DNA of 64,000 nucleotides from Marinagarivorans cellulosilyticus (GTDB lineage Bacteria > Pseudomonadota > Gammaproteobacteria > Pseudomonadales > Cellvibrionaceae), in NCBI RefSeq assembly GCF_021655555.1, contig NZ_AP023086.1:620001-684000 (forward strand), in the 5' to 3' direction. Position 1 is the stretch's first letter; each line of letters starts with the position of its first letter. The position numbers were made by a program, and so were the translations under genes. This document shows, one piece after another, positions 16,591-25,915 of the stretch. The notes below the pieces were generated by a model. It did no database searches. It was not told where the DNA came from and was given only the letters and a program-made list of their open reading frames with translations.

Positions 16591-17971
16591 CTTCTTTGAT
16601 ACCACAATTGGCGAACAGTTAACTTTGCAGCGTGGTTTCGACATAACTAAGAAACAACAAATACCAGGTGATGTTCCGGTGGTATCTTCTGGTGGAATCG
16701 CTAGTTATCATAATGAAGCCAAGGTTGAAGGCCCAGGGGTAGTATTGGGGCGAAAAGGAACTTTAGGGACGGTGTTTTTTATTGAGGAAGATTATTGGCC
16801 TCATGACACAAGCCTTTGGGTTAAAGACTTTAAGGGAAATAACCCTCGTTTTGTTTATTATTTCTTTAAAAGCATCACTGCAATTATTAAGAAGATGGAT
16901 GTTGGAGCTGCGAATCCGGCGTTAAATCGTAATCACGTACACCCAATGGAAGTGAAATGGCCGGTAAGAGAAGTACAAGATTATATTGTTGAGGTTCTTG
17001 CGAAGCTTGATGACAAAATCGAAGTGAACAGCCAAACCAACCAAACCCTAGAACAAATAGCCCAAGCTATATTCAAGAGCTGGTTTGTCGATTTCGAACC
17101 CACCCGCGCAAAAATAGTCGCTAAAGACTTAGGCGGAAACGAACAAGCCCAAGAACTCGCCGCCCAAGCCATCATCTGCGGCGCACTCACCTTGGATCAG
17201 TTGGCCGCAATTGAACCTAGCCCTTCTCCTATTGAGAAAGCACTAGAACAAACCCTGCACAACCACATTACTAATAAATTCGCAAACAAACCCGGCGGGC
17301 TAGACCCATGGCAGCCAGAACAGCTAGCGGCTACGGCTAAGTTGTTTCCTAATGCGTTGGTTGAGTCGGAGTTGGGGGAGATTCCGGAGGGATGGAGTTG
17401 GAGCGAGATTGGAAAAGAGGTTTCCGTACTGGGAGGAGGCACTCCCAGTACTAAGAAAGAGGAATTCTGGGTGGGAGGACATATCAATTGGACATCGCCA
17501 AAAGACATGTCAAACCTTACAGATAAAATTCTTCTCGAAACAGACCGAAAAATTACTGAGGCTGGCTTGGCTAAAATAAGCTCTGGCTTACTTCCAGAAA
17601 ATACGGTTTTGATGTCTTCTCGTGCTCCAGTTGGCTACCTAGCAATATCGAAAATACCTGTCGCAGTAAATCAAGGGTATATCGCAATGAAATGTGAATT
17701 TCGATTGTCGCCAGAATATGTTGTCCAATGGGCTGATTCAGTGATGGAGGACATTAAGCAGCGTGCGAGTGGAACCACATTTGCCGAGATTAGTAAAAAG
17801 AACTTCAAGATAATTCCTGTGGTAGTTCCTGAATCGGAACTGGTTTCTGAATATTCAAGAATAGCTTCAAATCTTTATGAGAAAATAACGGAATCATTAA
17901 GAGAAGAAAAAATCTTAAGTCAGATGAGAGATTCGTTACTTCCTAAACTTATATCTGGTGAAATGGAATAG
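16580..17971 (+). CDS. hsdS: Type I restriction-modification specificity subunit HsdS
   Basis: 463 aa. Two target-recognition domains (~1-150 and ~270-440), each followed by a conserved coiled-coil spacer. The central one is LDDKIEVNSQTNQTLEQIAQ then FKSWFVDFEPTRAKI, and the C-terminal one ends MRDSLLPKLISGEME. The two TRDs determine a bipartite target, which cannot be predicted here. The insert after the first spacer (~185-270) is somewhat long. It follows hsdM with overlapping start. Confidence 0.95.
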   Translation: MKSDFFDTTIGEQLTLQRGFDITKKQQIPGDVPVVSSGGIASYHNEAKVEGPGVVLGRKGTLGTVFFIEEDYWPHDTSLWVKDFKGNNPRFVYYFFKSITAIIKKMDVGAANPALNRNHVHPMEVKWPVREVQDYIVEVLAKLDDKIEVNSQTNQTLEQIAQAIFKSWFVDFEPTRAKIVAKDLGGNEQAQELAAQAIICGALTLDQLAAIEPSPSPIEKALEQTLHNHITNKFANKPGGLDPWQPEQLAATAKLFPNALVESELGEIPEGWSWSEIGKEVSVLGGGTPSTKKEEFWVGGHINWTSPKDMSNLTDKILLETDRKITEAGLAKISSGLLPENTVLMSSRAPVGYLAISKIPVAVNQGYIAMKCEFRLSPEYVVQWADSVMEDIKQRASGTTFAEISKKNFKIIPVVVPESELVSEYSRIASNLYEKITESLREEKILSQMRDSLLPKLISGEME

Positions 17972-17984
17972 GCAGGTTAGTTGA

Positions 17985-19028
17985 ATGAGTGATACAGCTT
18001 TTATACTGCAAAGTTGCACAAGGGCTATAAGTGGAGCTGAAGAGGCTGTTCACTTGCTTGAACAAAAAAGCCGTTTAGAGCAGGCAGTTTCGAGTAGTGA
18101 CCCTGCATTAACTTTAGATACGTCGAAGTCATTGCTAGAGAGCATATTTAAAACAATTATATCTGATCGTGTTGCTGACCCGGAACTTGGTCAGGACTTT
18201 GGGCCATTGTATAAGAACGTCAGAGATGTACTTGCTCTTAATCAAGATGCTCAAGCAAATGAGATCTTGAAGAAATTAACAAATGCGATTGTCCATAATG
18301 TAGGTGAATTGAGAAATAAGTATGGGGCAGCTTCACATGGTGATGATGGGTGTTATGAAAACCCTATACAGATGCCAGAAGCTGAAATGATAGCTCATAT
18401 TGTTGATGGGATGGGGAGCTTTTTATTTAGGCGGCATAAAGATTTAAATGATCCTGAGCTAGCTCAGAGAATTTTTTATAGCGATTACAGTGGGTTTAAC
18501 GATTGGCTTGACAGTCAGAATGATCCAATTGAAATACCAGTAGAAGAAGCAAAGGAAATTCCATTTAGCATCTTTTTGTTTACTTACGATGTTGATACTT
18601 ATAGAGCTATGTTGCTTCAATATATGCAATCAGAACAAGAGGATGCTCAGTTAGAAGAGTCTGAAGAAGCTATTCAATCAGAGCTAGAACCAGAGCTAGA
18701 ACCAGAGCTAGAACCAGAGTTAACTCAAGAGCAAGAAGTACAAGTTGATCCAATCCAAGACATAGCTGGTGTACTAGTTATAAATGAGGAAGCAGGGCAT
18801 TCAATAACCGATGAGGAATGTATTGAACTTGCTGAGTTCGTCAGAGATTACGCTATAAACAAAGCAGGTTTAGATTGGCAAAATAGACAACCTCTTATAG
18901 CCAAATTTAGGATTCAGCTTAAACGGCGTTTGATAAAAGTTACATACTCAGAAGCATTTATTGATCATGCTATTGATTTGATGATTGAGAAAGCCGCGTT
19001 GTATTTTCCAAGTGAGTGCCAAGGATGA
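17985..19028 (+). CDS. Abi_C-domain (abortive-infection-like) protein in RM operon
   Basis: 347 aa, soluble. Residues ~45-130 (SLLESIFKTIISDR ... LYKNVRDVL ... NAIVHNVGELRNKYGAASHGDDG) match the Abi_C domain, described in Lactococcus-type abortive infection proteins and common beside type I RM genes. An acidic region follows with a short ELEP repeat (12-nt unit, three full copies at 18681-18716) and a C-terminal helical domain of unknown type. It starts 13 nt after hsdS; its stop overlaps an ATG (ATGA) at 19025. It may be a phage-triggered companion of the RM system (inference). More AT-rich than hsdM. Confidence 0.7.
   Translation: MSDTAFILQSCTRAISGAEEAVHLLEQKSRLEQAVSSSDPALTLDTSKSLLESIFKTIISDRVADPELGQDFGPLYKNVRDVLALNQDAQANEILKKLTNAIVHNVGELRNKYGAASHGDDGCYENPIQMPEAEMIAHIVDGMGSFLFRRHKDLNDPELAQRIFYSDYSGFNDWLDSQNDPIEIPVEEAKEIPFSIFLFTYDVDTYRAMLLQYMQSEQEDAQLEESEEAIQSELEPELEPELEPELTQEQEVQVDPIQDIAGVLVINEEAGHSITDEECIELAEFVRDYAINKAGLDWQNRQPLIAKFRIQLKRRLIKVTYSEAFIDHAIDLMIEKAALYFPSECQG
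18681..18716 (+). repeat. 12-nt in-frame tandem repeat (ELEP)
   Basis: Three perfect copies of GAGCTAGAACCA, plus a partial fourth, encode Glu-Leu-Glu-Pro repeats in the Abi_C-domain gene. Confidence 0.9.
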
Positions 19029-19306
19029 ATATCACTGAAGACCAACTAGAACAACTCTGCCTCGAATTGATTCAATCTATCAGCTATAGCTCTGTTGAGC
19101 GCAGTCGAAAACGGTTTGTGGTGGAACATCCTGCTAAAGAAATTACTACGCTGCAGATTGTAGGTTGTTTGCATCGACAACTTGGCGTTTTCGATGGTAG
19201 TGCGAATACGGTTTCACAAATCATCACATCGACTACCGAACAAAGTTTGATCAAAAATGCCCTCAATGCAGCGGACTCTAGGCGTTGCATTCCGGCTGGG
19301 GCTTGA
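19025..19306 (+). pseudogene. hsdR 5'-end relic fused to unrelated sequence
   Basis: The first codons read MNITEDQLEQLCLELI, nearly the same as the start of the true hsdR at 20944 (MITEDQLEQLCLDWF), and use the same ATGA overlap with the preceding stop. After about 14 codons the similarity ends. The remaining ~80 codons match no family I recognise and stop at 19304-19306. Most likely it marks the place where hsdR once followed the Abi_C gene, before the AlbA gene was inserted. Confidence 0.6.
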
Positions 19307-19420
19307 CGTCATGCCCATTACATCGCTAATCAATGTCGAACCGCACCATCCCTTCAACTTATTGATAAATAAGAGTTTTCTTATTTCATTGCAAACCAAA
19401 CTAGCCTTGGGCGGTATTAA

Positions 19421-20947
19421 ATGATTCAAAAGGCTTCTGAACAAATACTCCAGGTAGGAACCCTAGAAGATATCGCCACCCTACGCGAAAGTGTCGATCT
19501 CGAATGCAAACTCGCACAAGGCCGAGATGGCTCTGGCGCTTTGCCCAATGATGTCTGGGAAAGTGTCAGTGCTTTTGCCAATACGGCGGGTGGTGATATT
19601 TTGCTGGGTTTAAAAGAAAAAGCCGATGGCAGCTTTGTTTTAAAGGGCATTGAAAATACCCGCAAAGTGCTGGATGAATTTTGGAATGGTGCCGCTAACC
19701 CGCAAAAAATTAGCGCCAATATCGTACGTGAGCACTGGGTTAAGGTGATAACACTCGATGGTTTAAATCTTATCCATATTCACGTGCCCAAAGCTAGCCG
19801 CAAAACCCGGCCGGTTTATTTAAATGGCAACCCGCTTACCGGCACCTATTTGCGCTGCCACTCCGGCGATATGCGCCAGCCCGAGGCCGCAGTTAAGCGT
19901 ATGTTGGCCGAGCAGGTGGAAGACAGCCGCGATGCCGCACTGGTACGCGGCTTTAATTTGGATGACTTGGACGTTGATTCCCTCAACGCCTTTAGGCAGC
20001 TATTCCGCGCTTATAAGGCAGACCACCCCTGGTTAACCTTGGGTGATCAAACCCTGCTAGAGCGTTTGGGGTGTTGGCGTAAAGACCGCGAGACAGGCGA
20101 GCAAGGCTTAACCTTGGCGGCCTTATTGATGTTTGGCCAACACCGGCCGATCCATGAGGCGCTACCCAACTACATGCTGGACTACCAAGAGCACGGCGAA
20201 AATACCAGTGAGCAACGCTGGTTGGATCGTGTTGTACCCGATGGTACTTGGTCTGGCAATGTATTTGATTTTTACCGCAAGGTCATTCGCAAACTTGAGG
20301 CCGATTTAAAACTACCCTTCGCCCTAAAAGACCATGTTCGCCAAGATGACACCCTAATTCACCAAGCGCTGCGTGAAGCACTCATCAACTGCCTGGTGCA
20401 TGCCGACTACAGTGGCCGGGCCTCGGTAAAAGTGGTCAAGTCACCCGCGGGCTTTTACTTTCGCAACCCAGGCAACATGCGCGTACCCGCTGAGGTTGCC
20501 CTAGAGGGCGGCGAAAGCGACTGCCGTAACCGCACACTGCATTCCATGTTTTTATTGTTGGGTTTAGGGGAGCGCGCAGGCTCTGGCCTACCCAAAATCC
20601 ACCAAGGCTGGACCAGCCTAGGGCACAAGGTAGCGCTTATAGAAAGCCATACACCCTTTGAGCAAACTGAGATGACACTGGCGTGGGGCTCCGCCAATGA
20701 CGGTGTAAATGACGGTGTAAATGACGGTGTAAATGACGGTGTAAATGACGGTGTAACACTCACCAAGCCACAGCAGGCGTTACTCGCGGCCCTTGCCAAA
20801 ACACCCACAGCAACCGCTGCCGAACTTGCAAGCCAGGTGGGTAAATCGCTGCGCACTGTTGAGCGCACGCTTAAAGCACTAAAGGAGATGGGGGTTATCC
20901 ATCGCCATGGGGCTGATAAAACCGGCTACTGGGAAGTGAAAAAATGA
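19421..20947 (+). CDS. AlbA_2/Schlafen-type ATP-binding regulator with C-terminal HTH
   Basis: 508 aa. The N-terminal AlbA_2 (Schlafen-like, divergent AAA_4) domain has ESVDLECKLAQG ... ESVSAFANTAGGDILLGLKE. The central region continues to an HATPase_c_4-type segment (LREALINCLVHADYSG, FRNPGNMR, RAGSGLPKI). A hinge of NDGV repeats leads to a winged helix (PTATAAELASQVGKSLRTVERTLKALKEMG). Often labelled RecG-like or ATP-dependent DNA-binding regulator and commonly found inside type I RM operons. Its function there is not settled; control of RM expression or an effector role are both possible. Its stop overlaps the hsdR start (ATGA). Confidence 0.85.
   Translation: MIQKASEQILQVGTLEDIATLRESVDLECKLAQGRDGSGALPNDVWESVSAFANTAGGDILLGLKEKADGSFVLKGIENTRKVLDEFWNGAANPQKISANIVREHWVKVITLDGLNLIHIHVPKASRKTRPVYLNGNPLTGTYLRCHSGDMRQPEAAVKRMLAEQVEDSRDAALVRGFNLDDLDVDSLNAFRQLFRAYKADHPWLTLGDQTLLERLGCWRKDRETGEQGLTLAALLMFGQHRPIHEALPNYMLDYQEHGENTSEQRWLDRVVPDGTWSGNVFDFYRKVIRKLEADLKLPFALKDHVRQDDTLIHQALREALINCLVHADYSGRASVKVVKSPAGFYFRNPGNMRVPAEVALEGGESDCRNRTLHSMFLLLGLGERAGSGLPKIHQGWTSLGHKVALIESHTPFEQTEMTLAWGSANDGVNDGVNDGVNDGVNDGVTLTKPQQALLAALAKTPTATAAELASQVGKSLRTVERTLKALKEMGVIHRHGADKTGYWEVKK
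20696..20755 (+). repeat. 12-nt x5 tandem repeat (NDGV hinge)
   Basis: Five perfect copies of AATGACGGTGTA encode Asn-Asp-Gly-Val between the ATPase-like domain and the winged helix. Copy-number change would alter hinge length without shifting frame. Confidence 0.95.
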
Positions 20948-23900
20948 TTACCGAAGATCAGCTAGAACAGCTTTGCCTGGATTGGTTTAAGGATATTGGT
21001 TACGACTATGTATGCGGTTACGACATAGCCCCCGATGGGGATTCTGCCGAGCGCAAAGATTACCGCCAAATCATCTTGTTTGAACGGCTGCACGAAAGGC
21101 TACAAGCACTTAACCCGGAAGTGCCAGCAGTCGCTCTGGAGCAAGTCGCCATTCAAATTAGCCAGCCCGTAAGCCCGGTGTTGATCAAAAGTAATAAGGC
21201 CTTCCACAAACTTTTGCTAGAAGGTGTAAAGATTGAATACAAAGATGCCAATGGTGAGGCGCAAAACACCCATGTACAACTCGTTGATTTTGCCAACAGC
21301 CATAACAATCGGTTTTTGGTGGTTAATCAATTTACCGTAAGCGACACCAAAGGCCTACGCCGCCCGGATGTCATTGTATTTATCAACGGTTTACCGCTAG
21401 CGATTATTGAACTGAAAAACCCAGCCGATAATAACGCCGATATTTGGTCGGCTTACCAGCAGTTGCAAACATATAAGCAAGAAATCCCCGATTTATTTAT
21501 TTTTAACGAAGCGTTAGTGGTAAGCGATGGTTTGCATGCCCGGGTAGGGTCGCTTACCGCTAATAAAGAGCGATTTTTGCCGTGGCGTGTAGTTGAGAAC
21601 GAACACGACAAGCCCTCGTTTGAGTACCATTTAGAAACGTTGATTAAAGGCTTTTTTAAACCCGAATTATTTTTAGATTACATCCACCATTTTGTGCTGT
21701 TTGAGCAAGATGGTGATACGCCTATTAAAAAAATCGCTGGGTATCATCAATTTCACGCCGTGCGCGAGGCGGTAAGGGCGACAGTGATTGCCGCGCAGCA
21801 GCCAGCCAAGGGTAAGATTGCTGAGCCCCGCGCAAACTACGCTAACAAGGTAGTGCCCGGCTCCGGTAAAGCTGGGGTGGTGTGGCATACGCAAGGTTCG
21901 GGTAAGTCCATTTCGATGGTGTGCTATGCCGGTAAACTATTGGCCCAGCCGGCAATGAACAACCCAACTATCGTGGTAGTAACCGATCGCAACGACTTAG
22001 ACGGCCAGCTATTTAATACCTTTAAAATGGCCGCCGAAACCTTAAAGCAAACGCCGGTGCAAGCAGGTGATAGGGACGAGCTGCGCGATATTTTAGAGTC
22101 GCGCCAAGCGGGCGGTATTATTTTTACCACAGTGCAAAAGTTTGCGCTTTTGGCTGATGAAACAGAGCACCCAGTGTTAAGCAATCGCCACAATATTGTG
22201 GTGGTAAGCGATGAAGCCCACCGCAGCCAATACGGCGATAAAGCTAAATTAAACACCAAAACGGGTAAGTACACTTTTGGTTATTCTAAGCATCTTCGCG
22301 ATGCATTACCTGCGGCCTCGTTTATTGGCTTTACTGGCACGCCGATAGATTCTGCCGATAAAGACACCCGCGCGGTATTTGGCGACTATGTGTCTATTTA
22401 TGATATTCAAGACGCCGTAGATGATGGTGCGACCGTGCCCATCTACTATGAGTCTCGTTTGGCGAAACTTGATATTAATGCTGCTGATATCGAAGCCTTA
22501 AATGACGACGTTGATGAGGTGATTGAAGATGAAGAAGACGTCGCCACCCGTGAAAGCACCAAATCAAAATGGGCTGCGTTAGAAAAACTTGTAGGCAGCG
22601 AACCCCGCATGACGGCGGTGGGTAAAGATTTAGTCGACCATTTCGAAGATCGTATTGCCACTATGCAAGGCAAGGGCATGATCGTATGCATGAGCCGCGA
22701 TATTTGCGTTGAAATGTACGATGCCATTGTTGCTATAAAACCGGATTGGCACAACCTTGCCCCCGATAAGGGCGCTATCAAAATAGTAATGACGGGCTCA
22801 GCGTCTGATAAGGCAAAACTGCAGCCGCATATTCACAATAAAGAAACCAAAAGGCTTTTTGAAAATCGCTTTAAGGATGTAAATGATCCGCTGCAATTAG
22901 TGATTGTACGCGATATGTGGTTAACCGGGTTTGACGCACCCAATTGCCACACCATGTATATCGATAAACCCATGAAGGGCCACAACCTGATGCAGGCGAT
23001 TGCTCGGGTTAACCGCGTATTCAAAGACAAGCCCGGCGGCTTGGTGGTGGATTACATTGGTATCGCTAGCGAGCTTAAGGCCGCGCTAAAAACCTATACC
23101 AACTCAAACGGTAAGGGCGCGCCCACCATTGATAACAGAGAAGCCTTTGCCATATTGCTTGAAAATATGGATAAATTACACGCCATGATGCATGGCTGCG
23201 ACTACGGCGATTACGCGAACAGTGCGCTAACACTTCTACCGCGTGTAATGAATCATATTTTAAGCTTGCCTAATCCAGGTAACGGTGAGTTGGATGGCAA
23301 AAAACGCTTTTTAGATATTATGGCCAATATCCGCTCGGCGTTTACACTGTGCGGCACGCTGGATGAAGCCAAGGCCTATTCAACAGAAGTTGCGTTTTTT
23401 GATGCCGTAAAAAACGCATTAAAGAAATTTACTACCATCGACAAACGCCGCACCGACGAAGAAAAGAATTCTGCCCTTAAGCAAATTATTGATAACGCCA
23501 TTGTTGCCGATGGCGTAGACGACATCTTTACATTGGTAGGTTTGGATAAGCCCAACGTTGGATTGTTGTCACCTGCGTTTTTAGAGGATGTGGCGAATAT
23601 GCCAGAAAAGAATCTGGCAGTAGATCTATTGGAGCGCTTACTGCGCGACGAAGTAAAAGCCCGCATGAAAACTGATGTGGTTTCTGAAAAAAAATACTCA
23701 GACCGCATTATGGAAACCTTGCGCAAATACCACAATCGCGCCATTGAGACTGCTCAGGTTATTGAAGAGTTAATTAAGATGGCCAAGGATATGGCTGAAG
23801 ATGCTGAGTTAGCGGAAAAATCTGGCCTCAACGTAGACGAAATCGCCTTTTACCGCGCGCTTATTCAGAATGAGTCAGCTGTGCGCCAGCTGGGAGATAA

Positions 23901-24114
23901 CAACTTACGCGAACTCGCCAAATACGTCACCCAGCAGCTGCGAAAATCTACCACTGTGGACTGGCAGGTGAGAGATAGCGTAAGGGCAAAGCTTCGCAAC
24001 CTAGTTCGCCGTGCGCTAAGAAAGTGGAAATACCCACCCGACAAAGCCAATGAGGCCGTTGAGCTTTGCTTGAAGCAGGCTGAGGCTTTGAGTCAGGGTT
24101 GGAGTGCGGCGTAA
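20944..24114 (+). CDS. hsdR: Type I restriction endonuclease subunit HsdR
   Basis: 1056 aa. N-terminal PD-(D/E)XK nuclease core (RRPDVIVFINGLPLAIIELKN, ~140-160), then SF2 translocase: Walker A WHTQGSGKSISM (~315), VVSDEAHRSQ (DEAH, ~422), GFTGTPI (~463), a later LTGFDAP and NLMQAIARVNRVFKDKPGG. The C-terminal helical region binds the methylase core. ATP-driven translocation and cleavage of unmethylated DNA with HsdM/HsdS. Length and motifs are complete, so it is probably functional. Confidence 0.96.
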   Translation: MITEDQLEQLCLDWFKDIGYDYVCGYDIAPDGDSAERKDYRQIILFERLHERLQALNPEVPAVALEQVAIQISQPVSPVLIKSNKAFHKLLLEGVKIEYKDANGEAQNTHVQLVDFANSHNNRFLVVNQFTVSDTKGLRRPDVIVFINGLPLAIIELKNPADNNADIWSAYQQLQTYKQEIPDLFIFNEALVVSDGLHARVGSLTANKERFLPWRVVENEHDKPSFEYHLETLIKGFFKPELFLDYIHHFVLFEQDGDTPIKKIAGYHQFHAVREAVRATVIAAQQPAKGKIAEPRANYANKVVPGSGKAGVVWHTQGSGKSISMVCYAGKLLAQPAMNNPTIVVVTDRNDLDGQLFNTFKMAAETLKQTPVQAGDRDELRDILESRQAGGIIFTTVQKFALLADETEHPVLSNRHNIVVVSDEAHRSQYGDKAKLNTKTGKYTFGYSKHLRDALPAASFIGFTGTPIDSADKDTRAVFGDYVSIYDIQDAVDDGATVPIYYESRLAKLDINAADIEALNDDVDEVIEDEEDVATRESTKSKWAALEKLVGSEPRMTAVGKDLVDHFEDRIATMQGKGMIVCMSRDICVEMYDAIVAIKPDWHNLAPDKGAIKIVMTGSASDKAKLQPHIHNKETKRLFENRFKDVNDPLQLVIVRDMWLTGFDAPNCHTMYIDKPMKGHNLMQAIARVNRVFKDKPGGLVVDYIGIASELKAALKTYTNSNGKGAPTIDNREAFAILLENMDKLHAMMHGCDYGDYANSALTLLPRVMNHILSLPNPGNGELDGKKRFLDIMANIRSAFTLCGTLDEAKAYSTEVAFFDAVKNALKKFTTIDKRRTDEEKNSALKQIIDNAIVADGVDDIFTLVGLDKPNVGLLSPAFLEDVANMPEKNLAVDLLERLLRDEVKARMKTDVVSEKKYSDRIMETLRKYHNRAIETAQVIEELIKMAKDMAEDAELAEKSGLNVDEIAFYRALIQNESAVRQLGDNNLRELAKYVTQQLRKSTTVDWQVRDSVRAKLRNLVRRALRKWKYPPDKANEAVELCLKQAEALSQGWSAA

Positions 24115-24139
24115 TTAATAATACAGATGGTGATTTTCA

Positions 24140-25885
24140 ATGGATTATCGTGACGAAAAAAGCGCGCTTCGATCTGCAGGAAACTACGACTTCGACAAGT
24201 TTTTGTTTGATGTCAGGTTTTTCGATGAGACTACCTATGAGAGTGTTCTAAAAAAATTCTTTCGCACAAAGCCTGAACAAATCTATACCCATGATAAAGC
24301 CAGGAGGGAAAAGCGAAACAAATTCTTTGAAAGAATTCTCGTATTTGCTCAAGCTAAACGATACTCGAAAGTTGTTGAGTTGATGTTCGATAAGCAGTGT
24401 GTCGTGAGCTATGCGGAGGAGTTTTTTGATGAAATTATCAATGCCATTGAAAGGGCTGATTTAAATCAATGTGATTGTTCGCAAAAGATGTGGTCCCTAG
24501 TGTTTCGGATGGAGCATGACTTGCGCCAATTGTACGAAGATACAAACACAAAGATAGCAGAGGACATCAAAGGCGATGGCGCTTTAAACTTGGGATTAAT
24601 TGGCCGGTTAAGAAGCGAGTATGGTGGCGATTTTGACCCCGATAGCGCGGCTGAGCAAATGGTGGCAGCCACTAGTCTTGCCCTGAAGCTTCTGGCGTAT
24701 AAGGAAAATCTATACGTTGGCCAAAAGCTGAAGGTCCCGCCGGTGGTCGAGGTTGATATGAGGTTATGTGAAGATGCCGGCGAACTTCAGTATTTAGCTC
24801 TGACATGGAAGCGGTTATTAGATGTTGCAAACCGATGTGTAGTGCTTGGTGGTAAGGCTTCTCGTTATATCGGCAGCGATGTGCCTCTCTCGGCGGCGAA
24901 AAACGGTATTGAGGTATCATCTCACTTCGAACCAACTTTTTCACAGTTCGAAATAATGGATTTTATATCCTCTCACCGTGCAGTCGATGGGCAGTCGCAT
25001 CGCTTTTTCGAATTGGCTCTAAATAAGCAGATCGAGCATGCTTTAGTTGAAAATGTTGAGGATATTCGGAGTCTAGATGATGGGCAGTTTCTTTCAGTGG
25101 ATGAAGTGAACGCATTGCTTCAATTGTCAGAACTGTACTCTACGGACTTCTTTGACTCTAAAATTGAGTGTTTTGGTCTAACAATCCGCGAATGGGCTAG
25201 AGCTTATTCGTGCTTGAAATATCATGTCCAGAATAAAAGTGCATTGGGTAAATTGAATGTATTTCATAAAGCAGATCTGGGTGACACTTTTATAGCTGGC
25301 GGTTTGCCTGAAGCGAAAGTCGGAACGGCCATTGAAAATTTGATCTTTGGGAAAAACTCTCGGGATCTCTACGATACGCCTTTATTGGCGTTGCCAAATG
25401 ATTACTATTATCTATCAGCTACAGTTGTTGGCGCCTTGTCAATATATTCAACGCTTATATCTCTATTATCTTCCTTGGGGGATGAATGGTTCGATTCCGG
25501 CAAGAAAGGTAAAGGCTTTGAAAAACGAGTCCTTGATGAATTGAATTCCCGTGGAGTTAATGCAAAACCTATTTCATTTAAAAGGGAAGAAGAGTTTGAG
25601 TGTGATGTGGTATTCGTCATGCAAAATAAAATTTTTGTTGGAGAGTGCAAAAACAGAACAATACCTTGTTGGAACCCAGTAAGGGGCGGTAGATTTTATG
25701 AGTCGCTAAATTCGTTCTCGTTGCAGGTGAGGCGTCAGGTTAAGGGGCTAAGGGATAATCCTGAAGTTGTTGGGGAAGTCTTTGGGGTAGACCCTAAAGA
25801 CTTTGAGTTTGTTCCTTTCATTTTATTTAGCCAACCTGTTCTGGTCAATAGATCCGGACACATTTCTTTGCCACTTTATGGATAA
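24140..25885 (+). CDS. Uncharacterised protein with PD-(D/E)XK-like C-terminal domain
   Basis: 581 aa, soluble; I do not recognise the first ~450 residues (helical, charged). The C-terminal part has GKGFEKRVLDELNSRGVN, then EFECDVVFV (~485) and FVGECKNR (~500), i.e. the E...D...ExK order of a restriction-endonuclease-like fold close to Mrr/NERD types. It follows hsdR by 25 nt on the same strand and is AT-rich compared with hsdR. It is probably an RM- or defence-associated nuclease (inference). The stop lies 2 nt from the proposed end of the IS3 element, so the natural C-terminus may have been altered. Confidence 0.65.
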   Translation: MDYRDEKSALRSAGNYDFDKFLFDVRFFDETTYESVLKKFFRTKPEQIYTHDKARREKRNKFFERILVFAQAKRYSKVVELMFDKQCVVSYAEEFFDEIINAIERADLNQCDCSQKMWSLVFRMEHDLRQLYEDTNTKIAEDIKGDGALNLGLIGRLRSEYGGDFDPDSAAEQMVAATSLALKLLAYKENLYVGQKLKVPPVVEVDMRLCEDAGELQYLALTWKRLLDVANRCVVLGGKASRYIGSDVPLSAAKNGIEVSSHFEPTFSQFEIMDFISSHRAVDGQSHRFFELALNKQIEHALVENVEDIRSLDDGQFLSVDEVNALLQLSELYSTDFFDSKIECFGLTIREWARAYSCLKYHVQNKSALGKLNVFHKADLGDTFIAGGLPEAKVGTAIENLIFGKNSRDLYDTPLLALPNDYYYLSATVVGALSIYSTLISLLSSLGDEWFDSGKKGKGFEKRVLDELNSRGVNAKPISFKREEEFECDVVFVMQNKIFVGECKNRTIPCWNPVRGGRFYESLNSFSLQVRRQVKGLRDNPEVVGEVFGVDPKDFEFVPFILFSQPVLVNRSGHISLPLYG

Positions 25886-25915
25886 AATGAACCTGGCATA
25901 AATGCCAGAACCCTT

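Noticed and set aside
20696..20755. CRISPR-like array
   Set aside because: The repeat is a 12-nt direct tandem without spacers and codes in frame; no CRISPR array found anywhere in the window.
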